From: Cryptomeria japonica
Taxonomy: Eukaryota; Streptophyta; Pinopsida; Cupressales; Cupressaceae
Assembly: GCF_030272615.1 (NCBI RefSeq)
Contig: NC_081408.1
Location: 67,683,546 to 67,747,545, forward strand
Direction: 5' to 3'
Length of the DNA: 64,000 bases
The notes under the pieces were generated by a model that saw only the letters and a program-made list of their open reading frames with translations, did no database searches and was not told where the DNA came from. The stretch's first letter is position 1; every line of letters begins with the position of its first letter. A program made the position numbers and the translations under genes. Of this stretch, positions 44,751 to 56,738 are shown piece after piece.

Positions 44751-45822
44751 TCAATGGAGTCCTTCTACTTCAGGGAGAAACACAAATACCACCAAGTATA
44801 CGCAAGCTGCATATAATTATACTGTGAATCACCTATACAATGCGAGTGAACAAATTGCAACTATAACTATTAAAAATCCCAGCTCCACTTGCAATGTTGT
44901 TACACACCACAACAAAATTACCATAAAAGCAGCTCCACAAGGCACCCCATCTATCCCAAAGCAGTATAACCTTGTGGAACAGTTAGATAAAATGCCTGCA
45001 CTGATATCTATCTTAGAGCTATTGCGCCTATCTCCATCTCATAAAACCATTTTGGATCAAGCTCTCCAAGAGACGTCAGTCCATGCAAACCTAAATACAG
45101 ATCAGTTCCAAGCCATGATTGGAAATTTAAAGTCATCACCTTGTCTCACTTTTTCTGAAAGTGACAATGCTTCCTTCCAACAACCTCATAATGCTTCCCT
45201 ACACATTGAAGGATTTATCAACCAGCATAGGATCAAGCGAGCCTTGATCAATAATGGAGCAAGCCTAAATATTTGTACACTACAATTAGTCACAGCTTTG
45301 GGATATGCAATAGAATCAGTGGATCCTCGCAAGAAGATCACAATCAATTCTTATGATGATGCAGAGCATTCATCCAGAGGGGCTGTGGTACTACCAATCC
45401 AAGTGGGTCCTATGGTGAAACACATCATCTGTCAAGTTCTGGACCTTCCTCTTCTATACAATCTATTGTTAGGAAGACCTTGGATACATGCCATGCAAGT
45501 TGTTCCATCCACCTACCATCAATGTATCAAGTTCCCACATAATGGTGTAGAGATCACAATCTTGGGTGATGCAAATCCCTTTGCATATTGTCATAACATC
45601 AGTCATCAACCAGAGATTACCGTTCCTAACAATATAGAAGCCATCTTCTCCACATCATACATAAGTCCAGCCTCTCTTTCTAGTTCAAACACCACTATAC
45701 CCAAGCAAGAAAAGCTTAAGATGAAAATAGCAGAGGAAGGTCCTGGGGAATACAATTTGAGTCAACTCTTTTGTGTGGGACAAATACCCACTTCTCCTAG
45801 AACACATGGCAAACCTCAGTAG
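44751..45822 (+). pseudogene. Element D protease region
   Basis: Open from 44824 to 45822 (332 residues). After a gag-protease linker (PKQYNLVEQLDKMPALI) comes the retropepsin: the active site reads ALINNGASLNIC, so the catalytic Asp is replaced by Asn (VLIDGGAGLN in C). The rest of the fold is intact, with LLGRPWIHAMQVVPSTYHQ. A single G-to-A change explains the loss. Without it, the polyprotein could not process itself. Confidence 0.8.
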
Positions 45823-47062
45823 TTACTTCAACAACCATTGATCAAGCTAGCATGTTCTTTGATGCCTTTCATCCTTGGAAAGAGTAAAGAAGAAGAAACC
45901 AAAGATGAGGACTTAGCAGCATGGATCTATAAAGATCCCATCACTACCGATATTCTGCAAGCTACACTTCTAATGGATCAGTATGGTAAAGGCCTTCTCA
46001 TTATGTAAAGAATGGGTTATGATGGTCAGAGTGCTTTGGGACCTTTCAAACGAGGACGACATGAACCACTGCTACCAGAATTAAAGCCCAAGGATAATAT
46101 AGGCTTATACTTTCAAAAGAAGATCCTTCCTAAGCTCAGATTCAAAGAAAAACCCAGCAAACCACTATATCAGCCTATTACAAAGAGAACACCTTTTATT
46201 ATAAAAGTAGCATCAAACACCATCACAACTACCCCACTGAGGCTAAAAATCTTAGCACAACCATCTACAATATCCATCATCCCACCAATCAAACCAACAA
46301 TCTCACTAGTAGCAGCAATAACAACAATAGCACCATTAGTAGCAACAACTATATCAGAACCCACAATAGTATCTATGACACCAACAGTTCCAGTAGAAGC
46401 AGTAGAGTCAACACTACCGGTACTCCCCGTATCGGATTCATTAATCCCCATCATCCTTCTTGCAACACTAATCATTTCATCTACAAAGGTACATCAACTG
46501 ATCACACCTATAGTGTTTAACTCAAAGGACATCCTAGTATGTTATAGTAATTGGATACTAGAAAGTGACTCAGAGACTAACTCACATGAATGGGAATTTG
46601 ATTCCATCTAGCTTAATACTTCAAATGAGGAAGACACATCACTACCTACACCTCACAAAGACATCCCTATTTATAGAGAAGAACAGATAAAGACTTCCTG
46701 GGTTCTTGAGCTAGAAATTTCTTCCATAGACCCTACGTCACATCCTATGCCTGATTCTGACAAGGAGAGTACCATCAACAACCTTCACCACACCGTCTTA
46801 ACCCTCACTAACACATCTAATGAACTTAACCTAATCGATGAAGTAATGCCCATTATCCATCCTGAACTCATCGAATGGAACCAACCAAATCCCCCATGTC
46901 TTGACCTTTTAAAAAATGATGAGGCACTCATTGACTTTTTGGAACTACGAGATAACATACCAAGCGGGAATCACAAAGATGGATTTGCCATTGAACTTAA
47001 TAGCACAACATACTTCTGGGTGGATGCCAAACCTTTCAGGTGAAAAAATATAACAATAAAAT
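45823..47062 (+). pseudogene. Element D linker after protease
   Basis: Contains WIYKDPITTDI and GYDGQSALGPFKRG-like blocks (46012-46090) that match the linker of C, a Thr/Ile/Pro-rich low-complexity stretch (46180-46500), and PELIEWNQPNPP (46860). The frame at 46012-46611 is open for 199 codons. It stops near 47041, where RT should start. Confidence 0.6.
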
Positions 47063-47770
47063 ATGGATCTTCCCATGAAAACCACACCTTGTGTGTTAAT
47101 AGATCAAACAGTGCCACAACTCATTGCGAAGATTGATCCACTCAAATACTTACTCAGTAAAGCAGCATTGACAGGCCACTTGGCCAAATGGGTGATGATT
47201 CTCAGTGAATTTGACATTGAGTATGTGGACCATAAAGCTATCAAAGGTCAAGTTATTGCAGATTAGTTGGACAATGCACCACTCATAGGCAATCATCCTC
47301 TCATTTCTAATTTTCCAGACGAGGAGATATTCATGATCACAATAGCACAACCATGGAAACTATACTTTGATGGTTCATACACTAGGCATGGCTCAGGGGT
47401 AGGCATTTTATTTATCACACCTCAAGGTGATAGCATCCCGAAGTCTTACAGGCTCACATTTCCATGCACAAACAACATAGAAAAGTATGAGGCCTTGATC
47501 ATAGGACTCAGGCTGGCCATACAATGGAAATTACAAGAACTACAAGTATATGGCAACTCCCAACTGGTCATTCAAAAAGCAACAGATGAATATTAGACCA
47601 AGGATGACAAACTCATGCCATACAAACAAATGGTGGACAAATTAAAGGCATCATTTACTACTATCACCTTTGAGCAGATACTAAGAGATCAGAATCAAGC
47701 TGCTAATGCTATGGCTACTATTGCATCTCTCCTAGATCTTCCACATAATTCAACACGCTACGAGTTCTTG
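47063..47770 (+). pseudogene. Element D RNase H remnants (RT deleted)
   Basis: Only the C-terminal piece of the canonical RNase H remains (LIAKIDPLKYLLSKAAL, FDIEYVDHKAIKGQVIAD), followed by an archaeal-type RNase H from LYFDGSYTRHGSG (47358). Two of its acidic residues are changed: YGNSQLV for YGDSQLV and QAANAMA for SADAMA. A TAG at 47264-47266 and another near 47595 interrupt it. RT motifs such as YVDD and LMDGF are absent from the whole element. Confidence 0.85.
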
Positions 47771-49105
47771 GTAGAACAACTTTGGATTCCCACTTATGAT
47801 ATCCCCGAATTTGAGATGATATGTTGCCTTATCGGTTCCAAATCCCCATGGTATGATGAGTTCTACACCTACCTCTGCGATCACACACTCCCTCCTAACC
47901 AATCGAATAACCAACGTAAAACCTTCATTTCCCAAACTGCTCGATATACCATTATTGCTGAAACCCTATACCGACGTAGTCTTGATGGTACTCTCCTTTG
48001 ATGTCTAGAACAAGATGAGATAACAAAGGCCTTGGAAGAGGTACATGAAGGAATTTGTGGAACTCATGCAAGTGGTCTGTCACTAGCCAAGAAACTCCTA
48101 TGCACTAGATACTATTGGCCATCCATGGAAAAAGACTCCTACTACTTTGTCAGAAAGCACAAGAAATGCCAAATTCATGGAGACCTGATACATGCACCAG
48201 CATAGGAGTTACAACCAATCACAACACCATGGCCTTTTTGTCAATGGGGCCTTGACCTTGTTGGTAAAATTCATCCATCTTCATCCAATAGCCACAAACT
48301 CATTATTACCACCACCAAATATTTCATAAAGTGGATCGAAGCTATTCCACCTACCCAAGTTACCGGCAAGCAGATCGCCTCATTCATCCTCAATTACATC
48401 ATCTGCCAGTATGGTGTACCCATGTCCATCATCATAGATAATGGTCTTCCTTTCAAATATCAAGATGTCCATGAAATTTGTGAGAAATTTCACATCCAAC
48501 ACCGCTTTTCCACTCCCTATTACCCACAAGGCAATGGTCAGGCCAAAGCATCAAACAAGAACATATTGAGGATCCTAAAGAGGATAGTCAATGACGCCAG
48601 TCGTGATTGGCATGTTCAATTGAATCCAGCACTATGGGCATATCGAACTAGCATTCGAACCCCTATAGGCACAACTCCCTACTCATTGGTCTATGGTGTA
48701 TAAGCTATTTTACCTATTGAGGTTGAGATACCATCACTATGGGTTTCCTTACACAATCTCATAGATGATGAAGTATATAGAGTATCCCATCTTCAGGACT
48801 TAGAGCTACTTGATGAGAAGTGACAAGCTACATACGATCAACTCAAGGCCTATCAGTAGCACATTAGTAGAAGCTATAATCATCAAGTTAGACCTCATAC
48901 ATTCGAGGTAGGTGATCTTGTTCTTTGAGAAAATCCTCATAACCAACCCAGCCAAGAACATCAAGGAAAGTTTGAATCAAATTGGTTGGGTCCATATGTT
49001 ATTACTATTGTATTTGGGTCTAGGGCATATTAGCTGGCTACTTCAGAAGGAGAACCGCTAGTAGATCCAATCAATAGCATGCACCTCAAACGGTTTTATA
49101 CATAA
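47771..49105 (+). pseudogene. Element D integrase
   Basis: N-terminal zinc-binding part near 48040-48190 (EVHEGICGTHASG; the usual CxxC is degraded, HKKCQIHGD). The core has D in GLDLVGKIHP and D in IIIDNGLPF, but the third acidic residue is Lys (GNGQAKASN), as in element C. Stops near 48001, 48205, 48701 and 48822 break it. The C-terminal part (SSHPS, then NSMHLKRFYT) ends at about 49105. Catalytically dead as it stands. Confidence 0.8.
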
Positions 49106-51690
49106 GCTGCACAGAGCATCAGGCTCCCATATATACTAGCAAAAATACCAAAAACATCTAGATAAATGACCTGAGAAAAATACAAAAACATCAGAATAGT
49201 AAAGAAAAAATAATGCATCCAAATGGTGAACAACCACTCCGGTGGCACCTTGGGTAAGTGCAATGGTGAAAACATAGCAAACAGGCACCACTCATAAAGG
49301 CTATGGCTCCATTGTCTTTCCAACTTGTTACGATCACATCCACTACATACACACATCCATCCATCCAAACCATGGCTTGTTATTAATCTGCAATCAAGAA
49401 AGTGCTTCATGCGTCTCACATCCTGCTTTTTCATAGTCAAAGTCTAAACTGGGGGCAATCCCCTTAACCTATTGATGGAAGTGGATTCTACATTGTTTTG
49501 TGATTCATTAAGTTCTTCATTCAAAACTATCTCGCAAAAATACCAAAAACATTCCAAAATCATCTCACAAAATCCAAAAACATTCAAAATGTCTCACAAA
49601 ATCCAAAAACATCAGAAAACATCAAAAATCAAATAGAAAAACATGGGCACACATTGAACATACTCATCCAAGCATATTCCAAACAAGCATTGCAAAAAAT
49701 ACTCGCACAATAATCACTTCTCAATATTGACCAAACAATCAACATCAACACTCAAACTGTCTTCAACAAGGATGCATCCTTCCTTACCAAAACAAAGACA
49801 AAATGACATTTTCTTTGACAAGAAAATTTTCTTTAAAGCTATCAAATACTTGGTTGATTTGTGAGTTATTCATTTGTTTATATATGTCAGGTTCCTATAG
49901 CATTGTTTGTGTATCTTCTGTAGATTATTCCGATGAAGTTCTGGGGCATGTACTAATGGTGTCTATGTGGGAAGTTCACTAAGCTACCTAATTTAATGCA
50001 AAATACAGTCATAGATCACTATGGCTTGCTGACTATAGCATATACCTCGACCATATGAGCATGAACCATTACCAAGGGTCCATATTCTTTATTCTTTATG
50101 TATATACTGTTTGCTTACAAAAAATAATGCTATTTCTTTGGTTCCTTCTCATCCAATTTGGATAAAGTTTTTTGTCTCTTATTAAGGTATGAACTTGTCT
50201 TAGGATATGATCAGCCCAAGATCAAGGAGGATGATCCAAGTCATACATGAATGGAGATGATCCTTGTCTATTCTACAAGCAATACTCTAGTCAACTTGAC
50301 CCATTATATTAGGTTGTTTGTATTAACTTGCTATATCGAATCCATGTAAGAAATACTCTGGTCATCTTGAATCATTATGTCAAGATGCTTGTATTTTCTT
50401 ACAACATTTTAAAGCTCAATGATGAAAAATAAAGCACTATGGATCATCATTTCATCTCATCTATTTATATTGCATTCTGTTGCATACCATCCATCCATTT
50501 ACTCATTTATTTTCATAATTTTGCATGAAAGTGTGAACAAAAAGTTAAAATGAGTAGTTCTGCGACAATTGAGCTAGTTTTTAGACACAATCACGACTGA
50601 GTACTCTGATACATCATCAGTGCATCATGAAAAGTCTAAAACACCTTGCATTCATCCATCATGATCATATCATCATCATTATATTTAGTTGCATTTTGCA
50701 TCAAGAATGTTTCATATCATTTTAGTTGTTTAAAATGCATATAGTTCATTATCATTTATTAACATTTATATATCATCTCATCATTGCATAATGTTTAGAT
50801 TCATTCATATAAACCAATTGGCCTTGATTATATTAGCCATTTACTCTGCATTCATTTAGTGTCAGTTATCAATTATCATTTTATCATCCTTTATTATCCT
50901 TTATCATTTACCATTGCATCCATTCATTTATCTATTCATTAGTTAAAAAAGTGCATTCATTCATGCATTATTAGTGTCTTATTATACTCATCTTAGGATT
51001 CATTTAAAATTGCATTCATTGCCTCATTTTTAATTGCATTAAGGTGCAGTTATTAAACATAAGTTGTATTATCATCACATTATCATTTTACTTCATCATA
51101 TTTAGGCATTTAGAATCATAAAACCATTTGTCTCAAACATTGGTTCATACCATTTTACATATACATTCATTTACATATGCATTCATATAAACATTTGTAC
51201 TTTACATTTGTTTATCTACATATACATTCATTTTTCACCATATAGATGCATATCCATAAATAAATCATCCATTCATTACATTAACATCATTGCATATCAT
51301 TATCTCATCATTATATCGACATGAAGCACAAAAAAACATGTCCATATCATCATAAGCATACATCATCATCATAGCATTACATCAAACAAACTATGCACAC
51401 ATATATAAAACTGCATTCATGTGTTAGTATCCAACATCATAAAATGCATGCATATAGGAATCATCTCATAAACACATACATATAGAAAAGTACAAGTATC
51501 CATCTAAGCATAAACTCATAAACTCATCATCATGCATAACATCCATACATATCAAAATGCATATCATCAAAATATGGGATCTCCTCATATATATCATCTC
51601 ATGTATCAGAGTACAATGAAATCTACAAAATCGACTACCAAGAGCCATCCAAGATATAGTCCAAAATGATCATATAAATGCATGCATGCA
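49106..51690 (+). other. 3' region of element D before the PMD gene
   Basis: Holds the paired module (49224-49290), CAAAAACATC-type short repeats (49530-49640), and from about 50430 to 51690 a low-complexity stretch of CATTCAT, ATCATTAT and CATATACATTC words. No coding sequence is supported. The equivalent low-complexity stretch in B is only about 230 bases. Confidence 0.5.
49224..49290 (+). repeat. Paired GGTGAAAAC...AACAGGCACC module (element D)
   Basis: A diverged first unit (49224-49250) and a better second unit, GGTGAAAACATAGCAAACAGG (one base trimmed here: see 49265-49285), about 40 bases apart with a TTGGGTAAGTGCAA spacer. Same place after integrase as in A, B, C and E. Confidence 0.6.
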
Positions 51691-53690
51691 AAATTCTCTC
51701 TCAGATGCCACTCTGACCAGATGCTGCACCACCATCACCACCTGCTCCCCCACTAGTCCTTGCATAATCTGATCTATCTCTCCGTGGAGGCCCCATCAAA
51801 CCACCACTAGCTCCTGCACCACCTGACACCTCTCTCCATCATGGACCCACCACACCCCCACTACGCTGCATCCTCTGAGACCGCTCTAACTTGGTCTGCT
51901 ACATCTATGTATAGCTTAGTACTCGCTGACTAGTTAGCACCACCTACTCATATAATCCCCACCAATACTCTATCTCAGCTTGTGCCCACCCAAACTATCT
52001 CATCACCTCCCTAGTAGGACCCTATGCTCCTACTCCAACCTGGACTCTCTCCTGCAGCTCCGCTAATCTCTCCACTGCACTATCCCTCTCCTGTAGCACT
52101 ACAGTCAGCTCTACCTCTCGTGCAAATAGCTGCACATCTCTCACTACAACCTCTGCCTCCAGATCCTCCACTCATGTCTTGGTTGTTGTCAATCAAGTAT
52201 GCAAATGTGCTAGCATATGATCCTGAAGATCACCACCCCCTATTGCTCCCTCCCCCATCTCCATAGGTGCCTCTCTAGTGGCTCCCTCCCCTTTGTCCAT
52301 TGATATCTCCCTCTCCATACCTCAACCACCTAATCTGACTCCTCCCGGCACCAACGGTCCCTGTGATATCCACAGTGGCAATCCGCCTCTCCCTCTCTAT
52401 TGGACCTGACCACCTAAGCCACCTCCTCTACCACCACCATCCCCCCTTCCTCATCCACCTATCATCGGTCCTTGACCTCCTCCCCTCCTCTATCTCTATC
52501 CCCTCTCCTCAAAATCAAGAATAGGCTCTATTGGATTTGATATCCGCAGAATTGGATGAGCCACCATATACTGTGTATACTCCTCTGATACCCCTGCATC
52601 CACCACCCTCAGTCATATATCCCATGGCCTCGCCTAAAGCATCTGAAACTCTAGCAATGCCTGATCATAGGGAAGTACTAGCCCCCATGCATATCTCTCT
52701 CAAACCACTCTAGCATACTCTCTTGATCCCCTCAGCAATCCCTATTGCCACCCAAATTGTCTCATCACTTGGCCTAGCACTTGTCTCTCTACATCATAAT
52801 ATGTCCACCCAATGAGGAATCGGGTCATGAATACATATGGCATCACCTCTGCATCATCCTCTTAGGCTTGCACTCAATGTGGGGTCTCCAAATCACTACA
52901 TCCATGTCATCTAACACCCGCCGCCACCAGTCTAACTTCCCCAGGTGGGGCTGACTCATCATGCCGTTGTACATGAACATATAAGTCTGATCAACTACTT
53001 GAAATCTGAGACTCACTGGTCAAGTCACCGGTAAGTGTTCCCATGCCCAAATGTGCAGCACTATCACTCCCACTACCAAGGAGCCTCTCCCGTGGTATGC
53101 TACCTCATGCAGCTCCTGATACATGTGCGCTAACACACACGGTCCCCAAGAAAATTGGGTCCCCTTTGTCATCATTAGCTCTATAACCTATCCCCAACCA
53201 ACGGCTAGACCATGAGATCGCCTATCAAGACATACTATCCCTCCCACGATCCCAGACAAAACTGTTGGCAATGGCTCATACAAAGCCGCGATATCCTCCT
53301 AGACTATGGAGCCATCATCAATGTACACGTCCTCATCAAAGAATCTCTATACCGCTAGAGTCCCCCATGATCTATCATAAGTAACTAGCTCACCCTGAAT
53401 GGGAATATGCAGGATGTGCCACACATCCTCCAATGTCACCGTCATCTCCCCTTGTCCTAACTAAAATGTGCAGGTCTCACTATGCCAATGCTATAATCAA
53501 ACCATGATTCATCTGAATCACAAGCATATGCATGACATCATATAGCCCAGTCACTGCAATACAATCAATCTCAGCCTTTGTCAGCTGATCTTGTAGCCCC
53601 TATGTAGCCGAATGTCTCTCGTGCAACTATAAGATGCGTAGATCCTCCTGTACATGTGCATCAATCAATCATCATCAGTTGTTTTGTTTT
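51690..53690 (-). pseudogene. Antisense plant mobile domain (PMD) gene of element D
   Basis: Read on the minus strand from about 53690. In order: LQDQLTKAEIDCIAVTGLYD, then TVTLEDVWHILHIPIQGEL (about 53440-53385), GPCVLAHMYQELHEVAYHG (about 53150-53095), VLHIWAWEHLPVT, WWRRVLDDMDVVIWRPHIEC (about 52930-52870), MPYVFMTRFLIGW, and VMRQFGWQ (about 52760). These are the conserved motifs of the aminotransferase-like plant mobile domain in the right order. A Pro/Ser/Gly-rich C-terminal region runs to about 51700. Stops and shifts are present, but the central part is cleaner than in B. It lies opposite to pol, between integrase and PPT. Its own promoter, if any, would lie in 53700-54250. Confidence 0.8.
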
Positions 53691-54645
53691 CAAACTTTCT
53701 TAAGTTTAAACCTAGACTATCAATAGATACTTTGATCAAGTATCTTCAGGTCTCAATAGGTAAGCAATCATGGCACACCTAGACTTCAACAGGCATTTAT
53801 CTTAATGATGTAAGTCTCATAGGGCTGCTATGGTTCAAAACAACTCTCACTTCACATCCCTATCCATCCATCATTGGCATCGGGAGATTTTTGTTCACAC
53901 AAACTAGGGCATCTATTTTCCTAAACAAAAGCACTATCTTGCAAACAATAGCGCTACTTTCTACACAATAGCGCTAAACCCCTAACAAAAATGCTTAATC
54001 AACCTTACAAAAGTGCTCAAATCACTAAAGCGCTACAATAACTATGCAATAGCGCTACTTAGCATCAAAAGTGCTCAATTGACCCCTCAATAGCGCTACA
54101 AAATAATAGCACTCAAACATGCATACAATAACACTCATCTTTTTAAAAGCACTCAAACAAAAGCACAATAGTGCCATTGTGGCACAAAAGCACTAATTAA
54201 TTGGACAACAGTGCCAAAACATAGTTTCAGTGCTATTGTCCTGACTCAACTTGGACTCAGCAAAAAACATGTCAAAAATGCGTAAAATTCAAAATTTCAA
54301 ATTTGCGTATCGCTGGTCCATAGTCCTCTGGCTGCTGGAATCAATGGATTCGCTCAAAATGGTGCTCTTCTACTGGTACCGACATCCTGACTACTGTTCG
54401 CTCTTCCAAAATGTCACTATCAAAGCTCTAAATTCACTATGGTCGCGGATTCAAATGACCCTGTTTTCACCCCTTTCTCCCCATATAAACCCTTCACCGT
54501 CACCATAATTTTCCCCCACTCACCGCCATGGTCCTTGTGAACTTCCTGAGCCTCCCATTTCTCCATTTTATCTCTGATTTCTCCCATTCTTCACCTGTAT
54601 TGCTAACTTCTTCTCTTCTATCACCCTGCCAATTTTCATTCTTTT
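53691..54645. other. Reiterated-word region between PMD gene and hairpin (element D)
   Basis: 53925-54240 holds at least fourteen copies of CAAWAGYGCTA or close variants (for example 53946, 53966, 54047, 54088), the reverse complement of the TAGCRCTWTTG word in the 5' leader. After it, 54480-54535 reads CCATATAAACCC then GCCATGG on the plus strand, a promoter-like arrangement with no long frame behind it. Confidence 0.6.
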
Positions 54646-54701
54646 TCGAGAGATCGCCCGATTTTTCAAAAAATTTCGGCCCATCTCTCGAGAGGGGGCA
54701 T
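54646..54701 (+). promoter_or_regulatory. Pre-PPT hairpin plus GAGGGGGCAT (element D)
   Basis: TTCGAGAGATCGCCCGATTT (from 54646) can pair with AAATTTCGGCCCATCTCTCG (54671-54690), with a few internal mismatches. GAGGGGGCAT follows at 54692-54701. The CGAGAGATC start of the stem is shared with element C. Confidence 0.7.
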
Positions 54702-54787
54702 ACCACCAATTAAATTAACATTTTATGGGGCATTTCTTCACACCTATTTTTCTTTCTTTAAAACGACGCGATAAACCACACCATCTC

Positions 54788-54800
54788 AAAGAGGGGCAAA
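54788..54800 (+). promoter_or_regulatory. Polypurine tract of element D
   Basis: AAAGAGGGGCAAA directly before the 3' LTR start TGTAGTCAC. Confidence 0.85.
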
Positions 54801-56268
54801 TGTAGTCACATAAATCTGTCTAATTTAATTAAATGAATATTTACTATTTATTTGATTAAAAATCCACTAGCCATCAGTTAATTAAATTAACATTTAATTA
54901 ATTCATCTTCAAACATTCTACTATTAATTAAATAAATTATTTAATTTATTTTAATTAATTCATTATACCAAATTCACAAATCAATTAAATGAATATATCA
55001 TATTTATTTCATTTAATCCCCTATTCCTCTTTTAAATAAATTAAATCAAACATTTATTTAAATCATTTATCCCCCCACTCGTATTTTCCTACAAATGCAA
55101 CTTGCACACATTTATTGAAATAAATTAATTTATTTTAAATAAAAATTCTATTTTCCCTCACCCACCAAATCCACTTGCAAGCCTAAACCCCTTCTAGATT
55201 CTTCTAACCCCTTCCTAATTAACGTAATCCATCCCCTAATTATTGTCACATTCCTAAGCAACTTGGAGTCACTTCTCAAAGACTTCAAAGTCTTTGAAAA
55301 GCATTTAATGCTTTGTGTGTTCAACAATCTAACCTCCAAATTTTTCCAAGACCACTAATGGCTCTTACATGACCATTTATGGCTCTTACATAACCATTTA
55401 TGGTTATTTCAACTTGCACTCATGTGCCTCCTCAAGCATTTGTTGCTTTGACCATGGTTATCCCTTTTGTCTTTGCACAAGAGTTTATCCATTGGATAAA
55501 AAACTTTATTTTTTGAATAAAGAATTTATTCATTCAACCTAACCTTGACCTTAACTTCCAAGTTAACTCCTAGGTCATGTCAAGAATTTAATGCTTATTC
55601 CCTCTCCTCTCAACCTATCTCACATTGACACTTGTCATCCTGGGATTGGGTTGAAAGCCCTCACATGGATCTCAAGCCATTCAATCTTGACCCTTGTTGA
55701 GATTACTCAATCTCAACCATCCATTGCTCCATTTTACCTATAAATAGAGCTCGCATTCCTTATTTTCAAATCCTCAAGCATTTAGCATTCATAGTCATAA
55801 TCCTGAAAAACTTGTATGCATTTAAGCTATAGAGAATTCTAGAGAGCATTTAGCCTAATCAGCTCATATAATTGTTATTTTGGCCTAAAATAATTTATTT
55901 TAGCATTATAGCATCTAATATTAGCTTTTATCTACATTTCCATAGCATTTAGAGTAATCATCTACAATCTTGAACCTCCATAAGCATCCATAGTGTAAAA
56001 AGTTGCTGAGAGCTACACTAATTTGGAACTTGGAGAGGAGAGGAACAAAGGAGAAGGATCTAAGAACATGTTAAGAGGCATTTGGAGATGTCTTCTTATA
56101 TTTGTTTCATTTGTTAAATATGTTAGCATGATCTTAGTATCTCTTTTGATATGCCTGCTTAGGTTAATCTTTGGTTGAATAACACTAACATTAATCCTAT
56201 TTCTTGTTGTTTTTGTGTGTTATAATACCACAGGTTTTAATCTAACTTGTCATTTTTGTAGAGCATCA
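54801..56268 (+). repeat. 3' LTR of element D
   Basis: 1468 bp, TGTAGTCACATAAATC to AGAGCATCA, matching 39070-40534 with scattered substitutions and few small gaps. TATA box at 55739-55746. Confidence 0.92.
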
Positions 56269-56273
56269 CTACA
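56269..56273. repeat. Right target-site duplication of element D
   Basis: CTACA, partner of CTATA at 39065-39069 with one transition. Confidence 0.65.
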
Positions 56274-56676
56274 TATAAGGGACACTTATATACAATTGAC
56301 AAGAGTAGCCAAAAACAATGGGGAGGAATATATAGAATTAGACACCATGCACAAAGGACCTAGCGCATGGGGGGGGTATTTACAAGGATTAAATACAAGT
56401 GAATGAGAGAAACAGGAAATGCGGGTACCATGGGATACTATATGGAGAAAAGGTGGATGTGATGGGGATGAAAATGGAAAGGTGGGTATCATGGGATATT
56501 GTGTGAAGAAAAGGTGGATGTGATGGAGATGAAAATGGAAAGACGAGTATCATGGGATATTGTACTGAAAGGAAGTGGATGATGGGAAGATGATGAGTGA
56601 TGACAAGTAGCAATAAATATCGTACGAGGAAGAGTGAATACAAGGGCCAAAAGATAATGGAACTTCCCACTTTACA

Positions 56677-56738
56677 CATGGCGCCTATTCCCATGTTTTC
56701 ACCATATGTACATGTCCAAGGTAATTTTTTACCATTGG
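56677..56738 (-). repeat. Paired GTGAAAACCTGGCAAACAGG-type module (element E)
   Basis: On the minus strand: a degraded unit CCAATGGTAAAAAATTACC, then GGTGAAAACATGGGAATAGG with GCGCCATG after it. The spacing of about 40 bases and the A-rich tract before it match the other elements. Confidence 0.55.

Larger units (their letters stand above)
39070..56268 (+). mobile_element. Element D: 17.2-kb Tat-type retrotransposon lacking RT, with antisense PMD gene
   Basis: Complete at both ends: 5' LTR (39070-40534), PBS (40537), leader, possible pre-gag frame (42289-42837), gag, protease, linker, RNases H, integrase (to ~49105), long 3' region, antisense PMD gene (~53690-51690), hairpin, PPT and 3' LTR (54801-56268). 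A five-base target duplication with one mismatch flanks it. RT and the front of the canonical RNase H are missing: the linker ends near 47040 and the frame resumes at QLIAKIDPLKYLL, about 1.3 kb shorter than in element C. It therefore needed RT in trans or lost it after insertion. LTRs differ by about 4 percent in the first 200 bases. Confidence 0.9.

Noticed and set aside
46170-46475. Minus-strand Val/Ile/Gly-rich frame
   Set aside because: Complement of the Thr/Ile/Pro-rich linker of element D pol.
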